Shown here piece after piece: positions 11,106-29,734 of a stretch of 64,000 nt of DNA. The translations under genes were made by a program, and so were the position numbers. The stretch is from assembly GCF_000224145.3 (NCBI RefSeq), contig NC_020175.2, positions 504,480-568,479 on the forward strand. The letters run 5' to 3'. Source of the DNA: Ciona intestinalis (taxonomy: Eukaryota; Chordata; Ascidiacea; Phlebobranchia; Cionidae). Positions within the stretch are counted from its first letter, which is position 1. Each line of letters begins with the position of its first letter. The notes under the pieces are model-generated. The model ran no database searches and was not told the origin of the DNA. It saw nothing but the letters and a program-made list of their open reading frames with translations.

Positions 11106-11466
11106 ATTGAGCAGTTTGCAACATAGAACTATGGTTTAGTAGAGTGCTTGAAAATGGCAACTGGTTGCTTTTCCAGAAAACGCACATTTTAAACAGAAAA
11201 GAAAAACAGAGTGAAAAACGAAGTAACTATGGAGTGAAACCTATTGAAACAACCACAAATGAAGCGCGCCGTAAAAAAGCAATTTGATAATAAGTGTACA
11301 GCGTATTGTTGGCCGTAGGTGATATTTAAGTAAAGTTAACGCGATGACAGTGAAATCACGATCAGTTGAGCAAAAATTAAGAAGCTAAGTGGCAGTTTAA
11401 GCTTACACCACTTATAAGAGGCTGTCATTAAATACAGAGTAGTGCTTGGATAGGATCATGGAGATA

Positions 11467-19732
<8,266 letters not shown>

Positions 19733-21207
19733 TCTCGTACCAACCATTTATCTTTCTACAAACCTATCTATCAACTTGACATTTCTGTAACTATAACAAT
19801 GAGAGAAGTTTAGGGGTAAATAATTGGAAACTTAAATAAGAAGAACGCATCTGTTTTAAAACAGCAAAATGAGGCCCTTTTAAAGTTATTCTATGTAGAG
19901 TTTATTGTAACTCATAGATTAATGCAAGAAAAACACATATTGTATAAATAGAGCAGAACAATCTCTCTGTTGATATTGTTCTATGTAGTACCACTATTGG
20001 AGTACTGGTGTGTATAAAAGGTTTATATAGACTCTACAGAGAATTCACTTAAACCCTAAATGCATCATACTTTGTCCCATTAGTTGCCTTTATTTAAAAG
20101 GTCAATTAAACTGCCTATGAACTCATATACCAACAATATTACGACACACCAAAGACAGTAAAGACACATCCATTTTTGTCAACAAAATGATTTTTAAATG
20201 TCTCAGACATACATAATCAACTCAATTTCATGATTACAATATTTAGTTCACTTAGTTCACTTAATTGGTGGTTTATCCTTATATAATTGGTTGAATAATT
20301 GGAAGTGGTCTATAAGTTTAAATAAGAGAATTTAAGATCAGGATATGCTAAAAAAATTGATTTTACACATGAAAAACTGTATTTTAATACCATACAACAA
20401 ATAGAAACGTTATAATTTAACTCAAATATCGTACATTTTGCACCAAAAAACGCGTTTATTTAAGTTATGCCATATACTAATAAGATCACACATACTGGAC
20501 AAAGTAAGTCTACATAACACAACGTAAGGGCTAAATTGACAATACAGAACCTAAGTAACAAACCAAGAAATAAACGAAACACTTGAAACAACTAAGGCTG
20601 TCTTCCACAAAGACATTTTGTCTCGAACTCAACGATTGAGAAAATACTTCTAGCAGAAGCTGTAATACGTAATTGGTCATGTGACAATTGACAGTCTAAG
20701 ATAAAAATAGGCTTCAGAGTTAATGAGTTGAAAAGTCAATTATAGCGATAAATTTACCAAACATTAGTGTTAGTTATTTTTGACGTTAAAGAATATTAAA
20801 ATACAGCTAAAATATACTTTATAAACAGGCACCTTAGAGGTTTTGGGACGTTTTTCTGTCTCCAATTTTACTACAAACAAAGTATTATAAATAGCTGCTA
20901 TAATATTTTGAATGCCTCTCTTAGTCAATATTAAATCCTGAGTATATGTTTACCCCCTAACTTTGGATCAAATGCCCGTCATTAATGCATATTTCAGCTT
21001 CGAATTGGACTGCTTCGACCTCCGCTGAAACTGCAATCCTAATCTGTTTGGTTCTATTTCGTCAAAGTCCCTGTGCACTAAAATAGAGTATATGTTGAAA
21101 TGTAACACGTTTAAACACAAAAAGAAGGAAGAGAAGAAAATCGTCACCATGCCATCTTGAAATCTTCACGTATAAATCTATCGGTCAAATACTTACGTAA
21201 CATGTGA

Positions 21208-21215
21208 TGACGTCA
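21208..21215. promoter_or_regulatory. CRE palindrome upstream of ETFA
   Basis: Perfect TGACGTCA, the CREB/ATF site, about 95 bp upstream of the ETFA TATA box and 180 bp from the start codon. Confidence 0.5.
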
Positions 21216-21301
21216 CGAGTAATTGGGATAGCGATGTCGGTCGTCAGTTCATTAGCGGGCGTCTGCAGTTAGTTTACGTAACATAGGCCAGTGTAAGTGT
21301 G

Positions 21302-21310
21302 TATATAAAT
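21302..21310 (+). promoter_or_regulatory. ETFA TATA box
   Basis: TATATAAAT about 85 bp upstream of the ETFA start codon, leaving a 5' UTR of roughly 50-60 bp. Confidence 0.5.
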
Positions 21311-21393
21311 GGACTGTTCCAATGCTAAATGCCACTTCTGAATTGCAGAATCTACACTTTTGTTTTTAAGTTAATTAGTTTTCAGTTGCTAAA

Positions 21394-23581
21394 ATGTTGT
21401 CGTTGTGTGGTAGAACGCTTTTTCCATCAAGGGTAAGTAATAAGTATAACTACTAATTTATGTAATTATATGTGCCATAATTCTAAATATCATGTGTTTC
21501 AGTTGCTCAGCTCTTGTCAAAGACTACAAAGCACGTTGGTAGTAGCGGAGCAATCAGATGGTGCATTGACTCCTATCACACTAAACGCAGTGACTGCAGC
21601 TTGTAAAATTGGAGGTGATGTATCTTGCCTTGTGGCAGGTGCTAGCTGTTCAAAGGTAAATAACTATCATAGTAATGATTTTATACCATCCAATTAGACT
21701 TTACTATCAAAAAATAATTTGAAATCTAAAAATTAATAACTTGTCTGCATAAAGAAATGTTTTTAATTCGAAAAATTACATTTTTTTCCATAATAAAAAG
21801 CCAAAGAAGTCTCATAATAGATTAAAGTTTCAAAATTAACTTTTTAGGCTGTGGAGCAGTTAAAGTCAGTTGCTGGTGTGTCAAAAATAATTGTTGCAGA
21901 AGATGCTTCTTACAAAGGATATATGCCAGAGAGTTTAACGCCCCTGATTTTACAAATTCAAAGCCAAAACAACTACAGTCACATTTTAGCTGGTGCTAGC
22001 GCGTTTGGTAAAAACCTGCTACCCAGAGTGGCGGCAAAGCTTGATGTGGATCCAATCAGTGATATCATTGATATTAAATCCCCGGATACTTTTGTAAGAA
22101 CTATATATGCAGGTATGGAATTACAAAGATATATATTCTTTATAAAATGTGCGAAAAATAGCCAACATTACACAGGCCATGCTTTTTAACTGAAAGTTAA
22201 GCATGCTACAGTGTAAAAAATCACTTACTGAGAACTGTATATATATTCCAACATAATGATCTAGTGTATGAACAAACATATATAGCCGTAGGTATTATAA
22301 TACAAGTTCTTACTGTCAGTCATACTATACAGGTAATGCCATACAAACAGTGAAAACATCTTCAAGTGTTAAAGTAGTCACAGTCCGAGGAACCTCATTT
22401 GAAGCTGCAGCTGAAACTGGTGGAAGTTCTTCAGTTGATGATGGTATTTATAAAAACCAACTATGCTCTTTATACCATAAGACTTTAAAGCTCTCTATAA
22501 GATCCTACAGCAAGGCCCACCTGTAACCCAGAGGTAATGGGTTCAAGGCTAGTCGCTGCTACCATTGTTGGCGTATGTGACCTTGGGCAAGACAGTTAAC
22601 GGCAAATGCTCCAACTCAGTGGTCACTAATGGTACGGGTTGTCTAAATTATCAGCCATACAAAAAACGAAAAATATCTACTTTTGGATACCCCTGATCAG
22701 GGAATATTGGATTTTGACCAGCATCGGCCTTTTATTTCATCATAAACTTATTCTATTTCATCAAAAACTTATTTTGCAGCACCAAAGGTTGAAGGCAGTC
22801 CACTTTCAGCATGGGTCAGTCAAGAGTTAAGTAAAAGTGACCGACCCGAACTTACAGCTGCCCGTATTGTAATATCTGGAGGTAACTTATTCTGTTTTAG
22901 GGTTTCCATATTGCAGCTACATTTTTAACGTTTATCATGCTATTTTGGTTTATTTAAATCAATTGTGGTGTCATATGACCTCACCCACATTAAACCGAAA
23001 AGTAAATGCAAATTGTGTTGTACACAGGCAGAGGTATGAAGAATGGTGAGAACTTTGACATGCTGTACAAGCTTGCTGATAAAATGAATGCAGCAGTTGG
23101 AGCTTCACGAGCAGCTGTGGATGCAGGGTACGTTCCAAACGATATGCAAGTCGGACAAACAGGAAAGATTGTTGCACCAGTGAGTAAAAATGCATGTTTA
23201 TTTTAACTCCCTATTTCTTTTTTGATCTTAACCGTAAAGCTGCGGGTATAGGTTAATACACCAGTAGAACCTAAATCGTAACATTTGTTACCCTATAAAA
23301 TATTAACACCAACACCAGTAAGCCTGTCGGGCCACTTTTACATAGGCTTTGCTCCCAAAATACTCCAATTGCGACCAACAAACCTAACTTTTGTATTCCA
23401 GGAGCTGTACATAGCTGTTGGGATATCAGGGGCAATTCAACATTTAGCTGGTATGAAAGATAGCAAGACCATCGTAGCTATCAATAAAGACCCAGAAGCG
23501 CCAATCTTCCAAGTATCAGATTATGGACTTGTGGAGGATTTGTTTAAAGCTATTCCACAAATGGATGACTTGCTTAAGTAG
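21394..23581 (+). CDS. ETFA: Electron transfer flavoprotein subunit alpha, mitochondrial
   Basis: Alpha subunit of the FAD-containing ETF heterodimer. In the mitochondrial matrix it takes electrons from acyl-CoA and amino-acid dehydrogenases and passes them to ETF-ubiquinone oxidoreductase. Seven exons: 21394-21432, 21503-21655, 21848-22112, 22333-22443, 22780-22881, 23028-23179 and 23402-23581. Phases close exactly to 333 residues, the same length as human ETFA. The N-terminus ([13 protein letters not shown]) is basic and suits mitochondrial import. [19 protein letters not shown] opens the mature domain and [20 protein letters not shown] follows. The C-terminal FAD-binding signature is [20 protein letters not shown], then AIQHLAGM and [20 protein letters not shown]. 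It is the only plus-strand gene recognised in the window. Intron 4 carries a SINE. Confidence 0.97.
22505..22655 (+). repeat. tRNA-headed SINE, sense copy
   Basis: The head has a B-box-like GGGTTCAAGGCT followed by CGCTGCTACCATTGTTGGCG, GTGACCTTGGGCAAGACA and CAACTCAGTGGT. The same order appears in the copy at 43690. It lies in ETFA intron 4. Confidence 0.6.
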
Positions 23582-23629
23582 TTAATGCATTCAACCCTAC
23601 CTTATTTCCATTGTAATTAAATTTCAAGC

Positions 23630-23635
23630 AATAAA
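23630..23635 (+). promoter_or_regulatory. ETFA polyadenylation signal
   Basis: AATAAA 49 bp after the ETFA stop codon, a typical position. Confidence 0.6.
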
Positions 23636-23901
23636 TGTATTTCTGGATCACTTGATGTGCCCAATAATAATGGGTCATGCTGCAAGATTGTATTTAAAAG
23701 AATAGACAAGTCTTAAACATGTGCTGGAAAAAACAATACAGATTTGTGTAAGAATATCTAGAAATCCACCATATTTCAAAACTCCCTGGAAAATTTCGAA
23801 TTTTGAAACGTAATTTCAAGCTTCATGTATAATAGTTAAATAGAAGACCTAATTAAAGGTTATTGCACTTCTGTTACTGAGTTCAAAACTCTTGGATATC
23901 C

Positions 23902-25610
23902 TCAGCTTAGAGAGTCCAACTGACTTTGTATAACTTCCAACTGAAAACAATAAAGGTATTTTAATTCTACAGTACTTTACAGTTAAGAATAAAAGGGTAG
24001 ATAAAGGTTCCCGTGGTGACAGCATATAGTTGCTTGCCAAAAAAATTCTTAATCATTTTTTCCGTTAAACTAAAATGTCCTTTTATTTTTGTATTCAGGG
24101 GCGCAACACAAAATTAAACTTGGCTAATATTAATTCAAATTTTAAGAGTTAGATAGGAAAGGCTAAAATACCTTGTTGTAAAGATTAAACAATTGTGAAT
24201 GATTGAACTCGAGTAAAACAGGTTCACTTGGCACCCCGTCGTTGTCGTTATTCTCAACATTAAGTTGAAATATCGCGTTTGGTTCTTTTAGGTTGGATTT
24301 CGAGTCTTGAGCAAGTTTGAGGTTTAAATGCCATTCAACACTCTGAAGCTGAAAATGTATCAACAATAAATTAATGCAGGGGTTTTAATCCAAGTTAGAA
24401 GCAGGGTGACTTTGATAAAATGCTGTTACATCATGTGACAAGTGTGACCCATGCCTCATAGATTAATATAGTAGAAGCATTAGTTTTCAAACTTTATCAA
24501 CAAAAAAAGGAAAAACTTCCAATTTCTTTCAATTGGGCTCTAATAGAAAATTGAACCAACATGTCTAGACTCTTGAGACCTACAATACCTCACATTTAAA
24601 ATAGAGGTATTACCTAGGTTTTTGTATTAAAGACGTAACACAGCTCATTAATATCTTTTTCAAATACCACATACTGCACGTTTGCAGCCCTACTTACCCA
24701 CCTGTTTTGGGGCAAAGGAATGCTTTTTTAGTTTTTCTATCGTGGGTTTTCCATGAGCAGACCAACCTTCACAAATAACTTTACATTTATCTGAATTGAT
24801 TGCAACAGCTTCTAGTTCTGTCATCAGTATGCCAGGTTTAGTTGCATGGTAAGCTGCCTGTAAAAACATAAATGTAGAATATTTAGCACACAGTGCAACA
24901 TAATTAAGCCTATGGGACAAAACATTTATTACAAGTTTACAACCAACGCACCTGCCCGGAAAAAGAGTGAATGAGTAGTCTAAAAAATTAGTCCTAAAAA
25001 CAATCAAAATATAGAACGTGCAAGCAAAATGATTCCCAATCACAATTTTTGAAATGAAATCCAAGTGGCCCTCTATCCATTGAGAAAATATCTACCTGCT
25101 GACAAATGAAAGTCAAAGTTTCAATGACAAGAACAAGTTCAGATGATGTCAAACTAAGTGCTGGACCCAACTTCACTTGTTCTGCTTCATTGAATGCGGG
25201 CTCAGCTTTATTGTGAAGATTTTGTAAAATCCTGGTGAGGAGTTTTGGAAACCGGTCAATATCTAATTCATTGATTAACTGAACACCTTTGGAAAACCTG
25301 AAACAAAATCAGAAATAAATGTATACCAATTGACTATTCCAGCTTTTTTATTCTTCAAAGAGAATGAATAGAATGTACAACAAAGGTCTTCTGTCTTTTA
25401 TGCATTTTAAAAGTGGGCGCATGACTTCAAAAATCAAGATAGACACAACAACTTTAAACTTATCATTGGCCACAATAGCTGAAGAAAAAAAGACATTTCT
25501 AATTATTTAAAATATTTATATAAATTTACAACCAAAACAAGCTTTACAAATTAAATTTTGTGTTTAAATAAAACCCACCTTGGTGTTTCAGTGAACAATG
25601 ATTCACTCAT
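23902..25610 (-). CDS. COMMD10: COMM domain-containing protein 10
   Basis: Subunit of the COMMD/CCDC22/CCDC93 (Commander) complex, which acts in endosomal recycling. Five exons: 25579-25610, 25096-25297, 24702-24857, 24172-24348 and 23902-23940. Phases close to 201 residues; the human protein has 202. N-terminal helical part: VQLINELDIDRFPKLLTRIL and VLVIETLTFICQQ. COMM domain: the Trp-containing LQSVEWHLNLKLAQ, then EPVLLEFNHSQLFNLYNK and the closing LEVIQSQLDSLS, equivalent to LETIQAQLDSL in vertebrates. The gene converges on ETFA: the two stop codons are about 320 bp apart and transcripts need not overlap. Confidence 0.95.
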
Positions 25611-26329
25611 GTTTGACAGTTAATTGCACAAACCCTACTTCTATAATATATTCATTGTTTAAAAGGGTTTATAAATTACATCATGTAACGCAAATGGTAA
25701 AATAATGCACTTGATTAAAGTAATATAACTAACAGTTTTACAGCTGATGAATGAATGTACAGTGTACAATGTCAAATTACATTTTCTGCTGTGGTAAATA
25801 ATGCTCATACCATGCGATTAGTAGGGTAGTCTTGAAATATGATTATAAGCTTCCGTGTAGTCTATATAAAAAATATATTTGAGGTTACAAAAATGATTTA
25901 GTGGAATGAGTATAAGGGTTTTTCTAAAGACTTTGGTTACTAGGTCTAACATATTACACAGGTATTAAAAAAGCTATAACAAGTACTCTTTAATACTCTA
26001 GGCAGTCAATTAACAATAATGTTGCATCCAGGTATAAAAATACAATGTAGTTCTGGTAAATGCTTAACAAAACATTTTTATGATTTACTTTAAGAGGTAC
26101 AAATGTACAATACAACATTGATATCCAATACTTTATTAAAAACACTTGTTATCTAGGAAAAAAATGGTGCCACATATTTTTTTTTTTGCATAGAAATAAA
26201 ACAAGCAATGCAATTACGAAATAGACTAACTTTTTATACTGTATCTAATGAACTGAGCAAACACTAGTGCAATTTATAAAATTAAATAAACTAAAAACCT
26301 AGGTGCGATCATTTTAACATAAATGTCAC
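25611..26329. other. Intergenic, COMMD10 promoter side / NDX 3' side
   Basis: About 720 bp, AT-rich. Apart from a possible polyadenylation signal I see nothing in it. Confidence 0.5.
26132..26137 (-). promoter_or_regulatory. Possible NDX polyadenylation signal
   Basis: AATAAA on the minus strand, about 195 bp after the NDX stop. Confidence 0.35.
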
Positions 26330-27766
26330 TCAAAATCTAGAAATGTCTCGGCCGAAAATCAAGGTCTTCAACCAATCCATTGGAACTTGAAATCGTGATT
26401 TCCAGGATCCCAGTTTAGTCAAATAAGCTGATCTCCATACAAACCAAGCATGGAAGCCTGTTAGCTTGAAAAGTTTAGGTTTAAAGTCACTGAGGCCAGA
26501 GTAGCCACCAACATAAGCCAGCATTCCCAAGTTGGAAAACTGAAAGTCTTCAGAAGTGTCACCGTTAAGGTATTCAGCTAACCATTTTCCCTTTCGCTCT
26601 GCAACTTGCGCTGTAGCAGGTAAAGGCATCCCTTCAATATCTGCGCAATCACCAAGTGAAAAAACACTGTGTTCATCATCAACATCCGGAACTTGTAACT
26701 TCCTATTTGTCATGATGTGTCCGTACTTATCTTTCCTGAAGGTTAACTGCTGCACAAATGGACGGGGTGATAGACCAGTTGACCACACAACCAAACCACA
26801 TGGAATTTTAGTTCCATCTTTTAAATGCACATTATTTCTTGTCACTTTAGCAACCACGCCTTGCAGGATTTCAAATTGCTTTCTTTTGATAATTTTCTTT
26901 TCTGCGTATTCTCTCAAACGTTTGTCAAATGATCCGAGAATCTTATTCGCTTCAATCAAAGTCACCTTAACTTTCTGTTGCAACCCAGTGCTGTATAAAC
27001 GCGCCACATCTTCCCGAAGAAAATCATACAACTCCGCTCCAAACTCGACCCCAGTTGGCCCACCACCCACAATAACAATGTGCAACAGTTGATCCTGAGT
27101 TGCTTCATCAGAACCAGGTTGATTAGCGAGCTCAAAATTAGAAATTATCCGATCCCGAATCCCTCTTGCATCTGAAAGCTCCTTAAGAAAGAAAGCATGC
27201 TCCTTTACCCCAGGTATTCCGAAAGTATTACTCACAGCTCCGACACCAATGACTAGTTTGTCGTATTTAAGATCATACAAGTTATCAGGTTGCACAGCAC
27301 TCTGGCATGTTAATTTCTTTGACTTTGGGTCAAGCTGTACAGCATGTGAGAGGTGAAAGTCTTGCACATTGCGGAAGTAATTGCTTCGCACAGGTTCAAT
27401 TATGCTTCGAAACTCAAGTGTACCTACAGTTGTAGAGCACAGCAGAGGGGTAAAAAGGAAATGATTTCGCGGACTTACAACTACAACATCATACTTGCTT
27501 TTGTTGATGTGTTTTAGAACACTGTAACTACCCCAACCAGTACCAAGAATCACAAGTTTCTGTCTTGGTTTATTCAACCATTCAAGTGAATATTCATCAT
27601 CAGTTGGGGCAACTTCTGTTGATAATTTCCTCGAGCAGAAATTCCCAACCAACACTGGTGTATGTTGTCTAACCAGTCTAGATGTAATACCACCTTGTAC
27701 AGCTTCACATGTATTTAATAATAATTTTAAACTATATCTAGTTTGCATATTAACTATTTTAAGCAA
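26330..27766 (-). CDS. NDX: Alternative (type II) NADH dehydrogenase, NDX
   Basis: Single-polypeptide, rotenone-insensitive NADH:ubiquinone oxidoreductase. It oxidises NADH and reduces ubiquinone at the inner mitochondrial membrane without pumping protons. The coding region is one exon of 478 residues. The N-terminus (about 1-50) is rich in Arg/Ser/Leu, as expected for mitochondrial import. The first Rossmann fold has VILGTGWGSYS (73-83) for FAD; the second has IVIVGGGPTGVEFGAEL (230-246) for NADH. LGDCAD (371-376) and LPATAQVAERKG (382-393) bind FAD and quinone in the family. There is no EF-hand insertion, unlike some plant and fungal enzymes. The C-terminus has WFVWRSAYLTKLGSWKSRF and an amphipathic tail, the usual membrane-anchor region. 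Ciona intestinalis is known to encode such an enzyme; vertebrates lack it. The 178-codon antisense frame is a shadow. Confidence 0.95.
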   Translation of the reverse strand: MLKIVNMQTRYSLKLLLNTCEAVQGGITSRLVRQHTPVLVGNFCSRKLSTEVAPTDDEYSLEWLNKPRQKLVILGTGWGSYSVLKHINKSKYDVVVVSPRNHFLFTPLLCSTTVGTLEFRSIIEPVRSNYFRNVQDFHLSHAVQLDPKSKKLTCQSAVQPDNLYDLKYDKLVIGVGAVSNTFGIPGVKEHAFFLKELSDARGIRDRIISNFELANQPGSDEATQDQLLHIVIVGGGPTGVEFGAELYDFLREDVARLYSTGLQQKVKVTLIEANKILGSFDKRLREYAEKKIIKRKQFEILQGVVAKVTRNNVHLKDGTKIPCGLVVWSTGLSPRPFVQQLTFRKDKYGHIMTNRKLQVPDVDDEHSVFSLGDCADIEGMPLPATAQVAERKGKWLAEYLNGDTSEDFQFSNLGMLAYVGGYSGLSDFKPKLFKLTGFHAWFVWRSAYLTKLGSWKSRFQVPMDWLKTLIFGRDISRF

Positions 27767-28195
27767 AACCTATGCATGAAACGAGGTTATTTATTTAAAT
27801 TTCAGAATTGTGAATGTACTCTACAAATAATACATGAACCAGCACCAGTCGAAAGTTGTTGAAAATTTGGTTTGAAATGCTAACATTGAACATTTTAACA
27901 GTATTATATATATATATGTATTATAAATTATATTGATACTTTGTGAAACTTTCTTATCTAATCCTAACTGTATTTTGAGTTACCATCATCACCGGTACTT
28001 TAGTTTGAATTAGCAAGGTTACATTTACCACATGGCGTATTTTAAAATACGAATGGCACTCATTAAATTTAGCAGTTTTTTATTAAACGCAAAATGAACT
28101 TTAAATTTTGTCGTAATAGATTAAATAGTTTTAATTTAACACACTAAGGGAACTTTTAAATTTTGTCTCATATAAATGTACACACATTACGCTGC
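27767..28195. other. Intergenic, NDX upstream
   Basis: About 430 bp between two minus-strand genes. It contains the probable 3' end of the ATP synthase c gene and a short TA microsatellite at about 27905-27920. No TATA box for NDX was recognised. Confidence 0.5.
28079..28084 (-). promoter_or_regulatory. ATP synthase c polyadenylation signal
   Basis: AATAAA on the minus strand about 110 bp after the stop codon. Confidence 0.45.
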
Positions 28196-28603
<408 letters not shown>

Positions 28604-28829
28604 TTAACTATAATTAGAACTGTACAAATAAAAAAATGCGGCTTTATATGAAAATGAGCGTGCCTTGTTCATTAGAGATTAGACATTCTATCGTAATATC
28701 GTTCGTAAAATCGTAGATTTGCTTACAGGCTTTAGTTACCCCTTTACCACTTGTTCAAATAAAACTCTTGTAACAAATGTAATACACAATCACATCGACG
28801 CATGCATGCATGCATACATATATACTTAC

Positions 28830-28900
28830 AACCCCAAAATGACCACCAAACTTGTGCCTCCTGTCTACAAACAATAGCCTCGACATACAGATATACAACT
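28830..28900 (-). other. Probable noncoding first exon of ATP synthase c gene
   Basis: Inferred exon. The right limit is set by the TATA box at 28926-28933 (start of transcription expected about 25-30 bp downstream) and the left limit by a consensus donor (TT then GTAAGT) at 28830/28829. The matching acceptor is at 28620. No coding function is needed. Confidence 0.4.
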
Positions 28901-28925
28901 GTGACCTCTATCTCAATTGCAGGGG

Positions 28926-28933
28926 TATTTATA
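28926..28933 (-). promoter_or_regulatory. ATP synthase c TATA box
   Basis: TATAAATA on the minus strand, followed downstream by a splice donor and the subunit c coding exon. Confidence 0.45.
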
Positions 28934-28985
28934 CTTAAATGCACCCATGCGGAACCACCGGGCGTATCTTGCGTTGCGCAACATT

Positions 28986-28993
28986 TGACGTCA
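28986..28993. promoter_or_regulatory. CRE palindrome upstream of ATP synthase c
   Basis: Perfect TGACGTCA about 55 bp upstream of the TATA box, with a second TGACGTA half-site next to it (about 28997). Confidence 0.45.
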
Positions 28994-29260
28994 TGGTGAC
29001 GTAGCAACGAATACGTTTATCGAATGACGACACTCTGACACAACACGACAACTTAACTGCACAGTAAAGTATTTTAGCTACTTTTTAATCGAACTTTAGA
29101 CAAGACACATAATATGTGATATCAACTGAAAAATAGGGCATCTTCACATTTAAGGGGGAGGTCCTTATACGGTGTGTAACAGGAGATATTGATTAGAGTT
29201 AGTCTTTTACTTCTTATTGCTTCTACTGACATTGCTTTACAAACAATACTACCATTCAAT

Positions 29261-29367
29261 ATAGTAGGGTGGGGCAAGACGGGACAGCTTTACAGCACAT
29301 CGTATCAAAATATCTTGATACGAAAAACTTGAATGAAAAGTTTCCATTCTTCCCCCCATGGCCTACT
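29261..29367. repeat. MITE-like element, shortened copy
   Basis: Starts ATAGTAGGGTGGGGCAAGAC and ends with CCCCCCATGGCCTACTA; the middle is mostly missing. It is the leftmost member of the family in the window. Confidence 0.6.
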
Positions 29368-29502
29368 AATGATATTCTATTAAGATATTACAAATACGCT
29401 TAAACTTGGTAAAATAGAAAAAAAAGTTGCAGTGATATAGGCTGTTATGTAGGCTGTTAATTGTGCTTAACAATGCAAGTCATTGTTGTAACAATGGTCA
29501 TT

Positions 29503-29552
29503 NNNNNNNNNNNNNNNNNNNNNNNNNNNNNNNNNNNNNNNNNNNNNNNNNN
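29503..29552. other. Assembly gap (50 N)
   Basis: Exactly 50 Ns, probably a gap of unknown size. Confidence 0.99.
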
Positions 29553-29734
29553 CCGTTAACACATGAATCCCATATTTCCCTGTCGTGTTTTTAACAACTT
29601 ATATCGCATTTTAAAGAGTGGTAAATATATGAGTTTTATAATTTTGATAATATCTTTTGTTTACCACCAAATAGAAGAATAAAAAAGAATAAAAACATGT
29701 TTCATTTTACTAAATAGAGCCTTGCTATACATAC

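Larger units (their letters stand above)
9929..11466. other. Intergenic, FEM1 3' side
   Basis: About 1.5 kb without a recognisable gene. It contains an imperfect tandem duplication (10068-10253) and a possible polyadenylation signal for FEM1 at 11100. The short open frames 10327-10545 (+), 10565-10753 (+) and 10853-11074 (-) resemble nothing I know. Confidence 0.5.
19733..21393. other. Divergent intergenic region FEM1 / ETFA
   Basis: 1.66 kb between two divergently transcribed genes; it should contain both promoters. ETFA elements are listed separately. A short exact repeat (TTAGTTCAC twice) occurs at about 20245-20263. The open frame 20968-21150 (-) is not supported by anything else. Confidence 0.6.
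28994..29734. other. Intergenic with gap
   Basis: Separates the mitochondrial genes from the tetraspanin array. It holds a shortened MITE and a 50-N gap. The missing last exon of tetraspanin A may lie in the gap. Confidence 0.5.

Noticed and set aside
22530-22560. tRNA-like B box
   Set aside because: No foldable tRNA around it; it is the head of a SINE.
26556-27092. 178-codon open frame on the plus strand
   Set aside because: It is antisense to the conserved NDX coding region and resembles nothing; the minus-strand frame explains the constraint.
28744-29007. 87-codon minus-strand frame upstream of ATP synthase c
   Set aside because: It overlaps the TATA box, CRE and splice donor and has no similarity; a noncoding first exon explains the region better.
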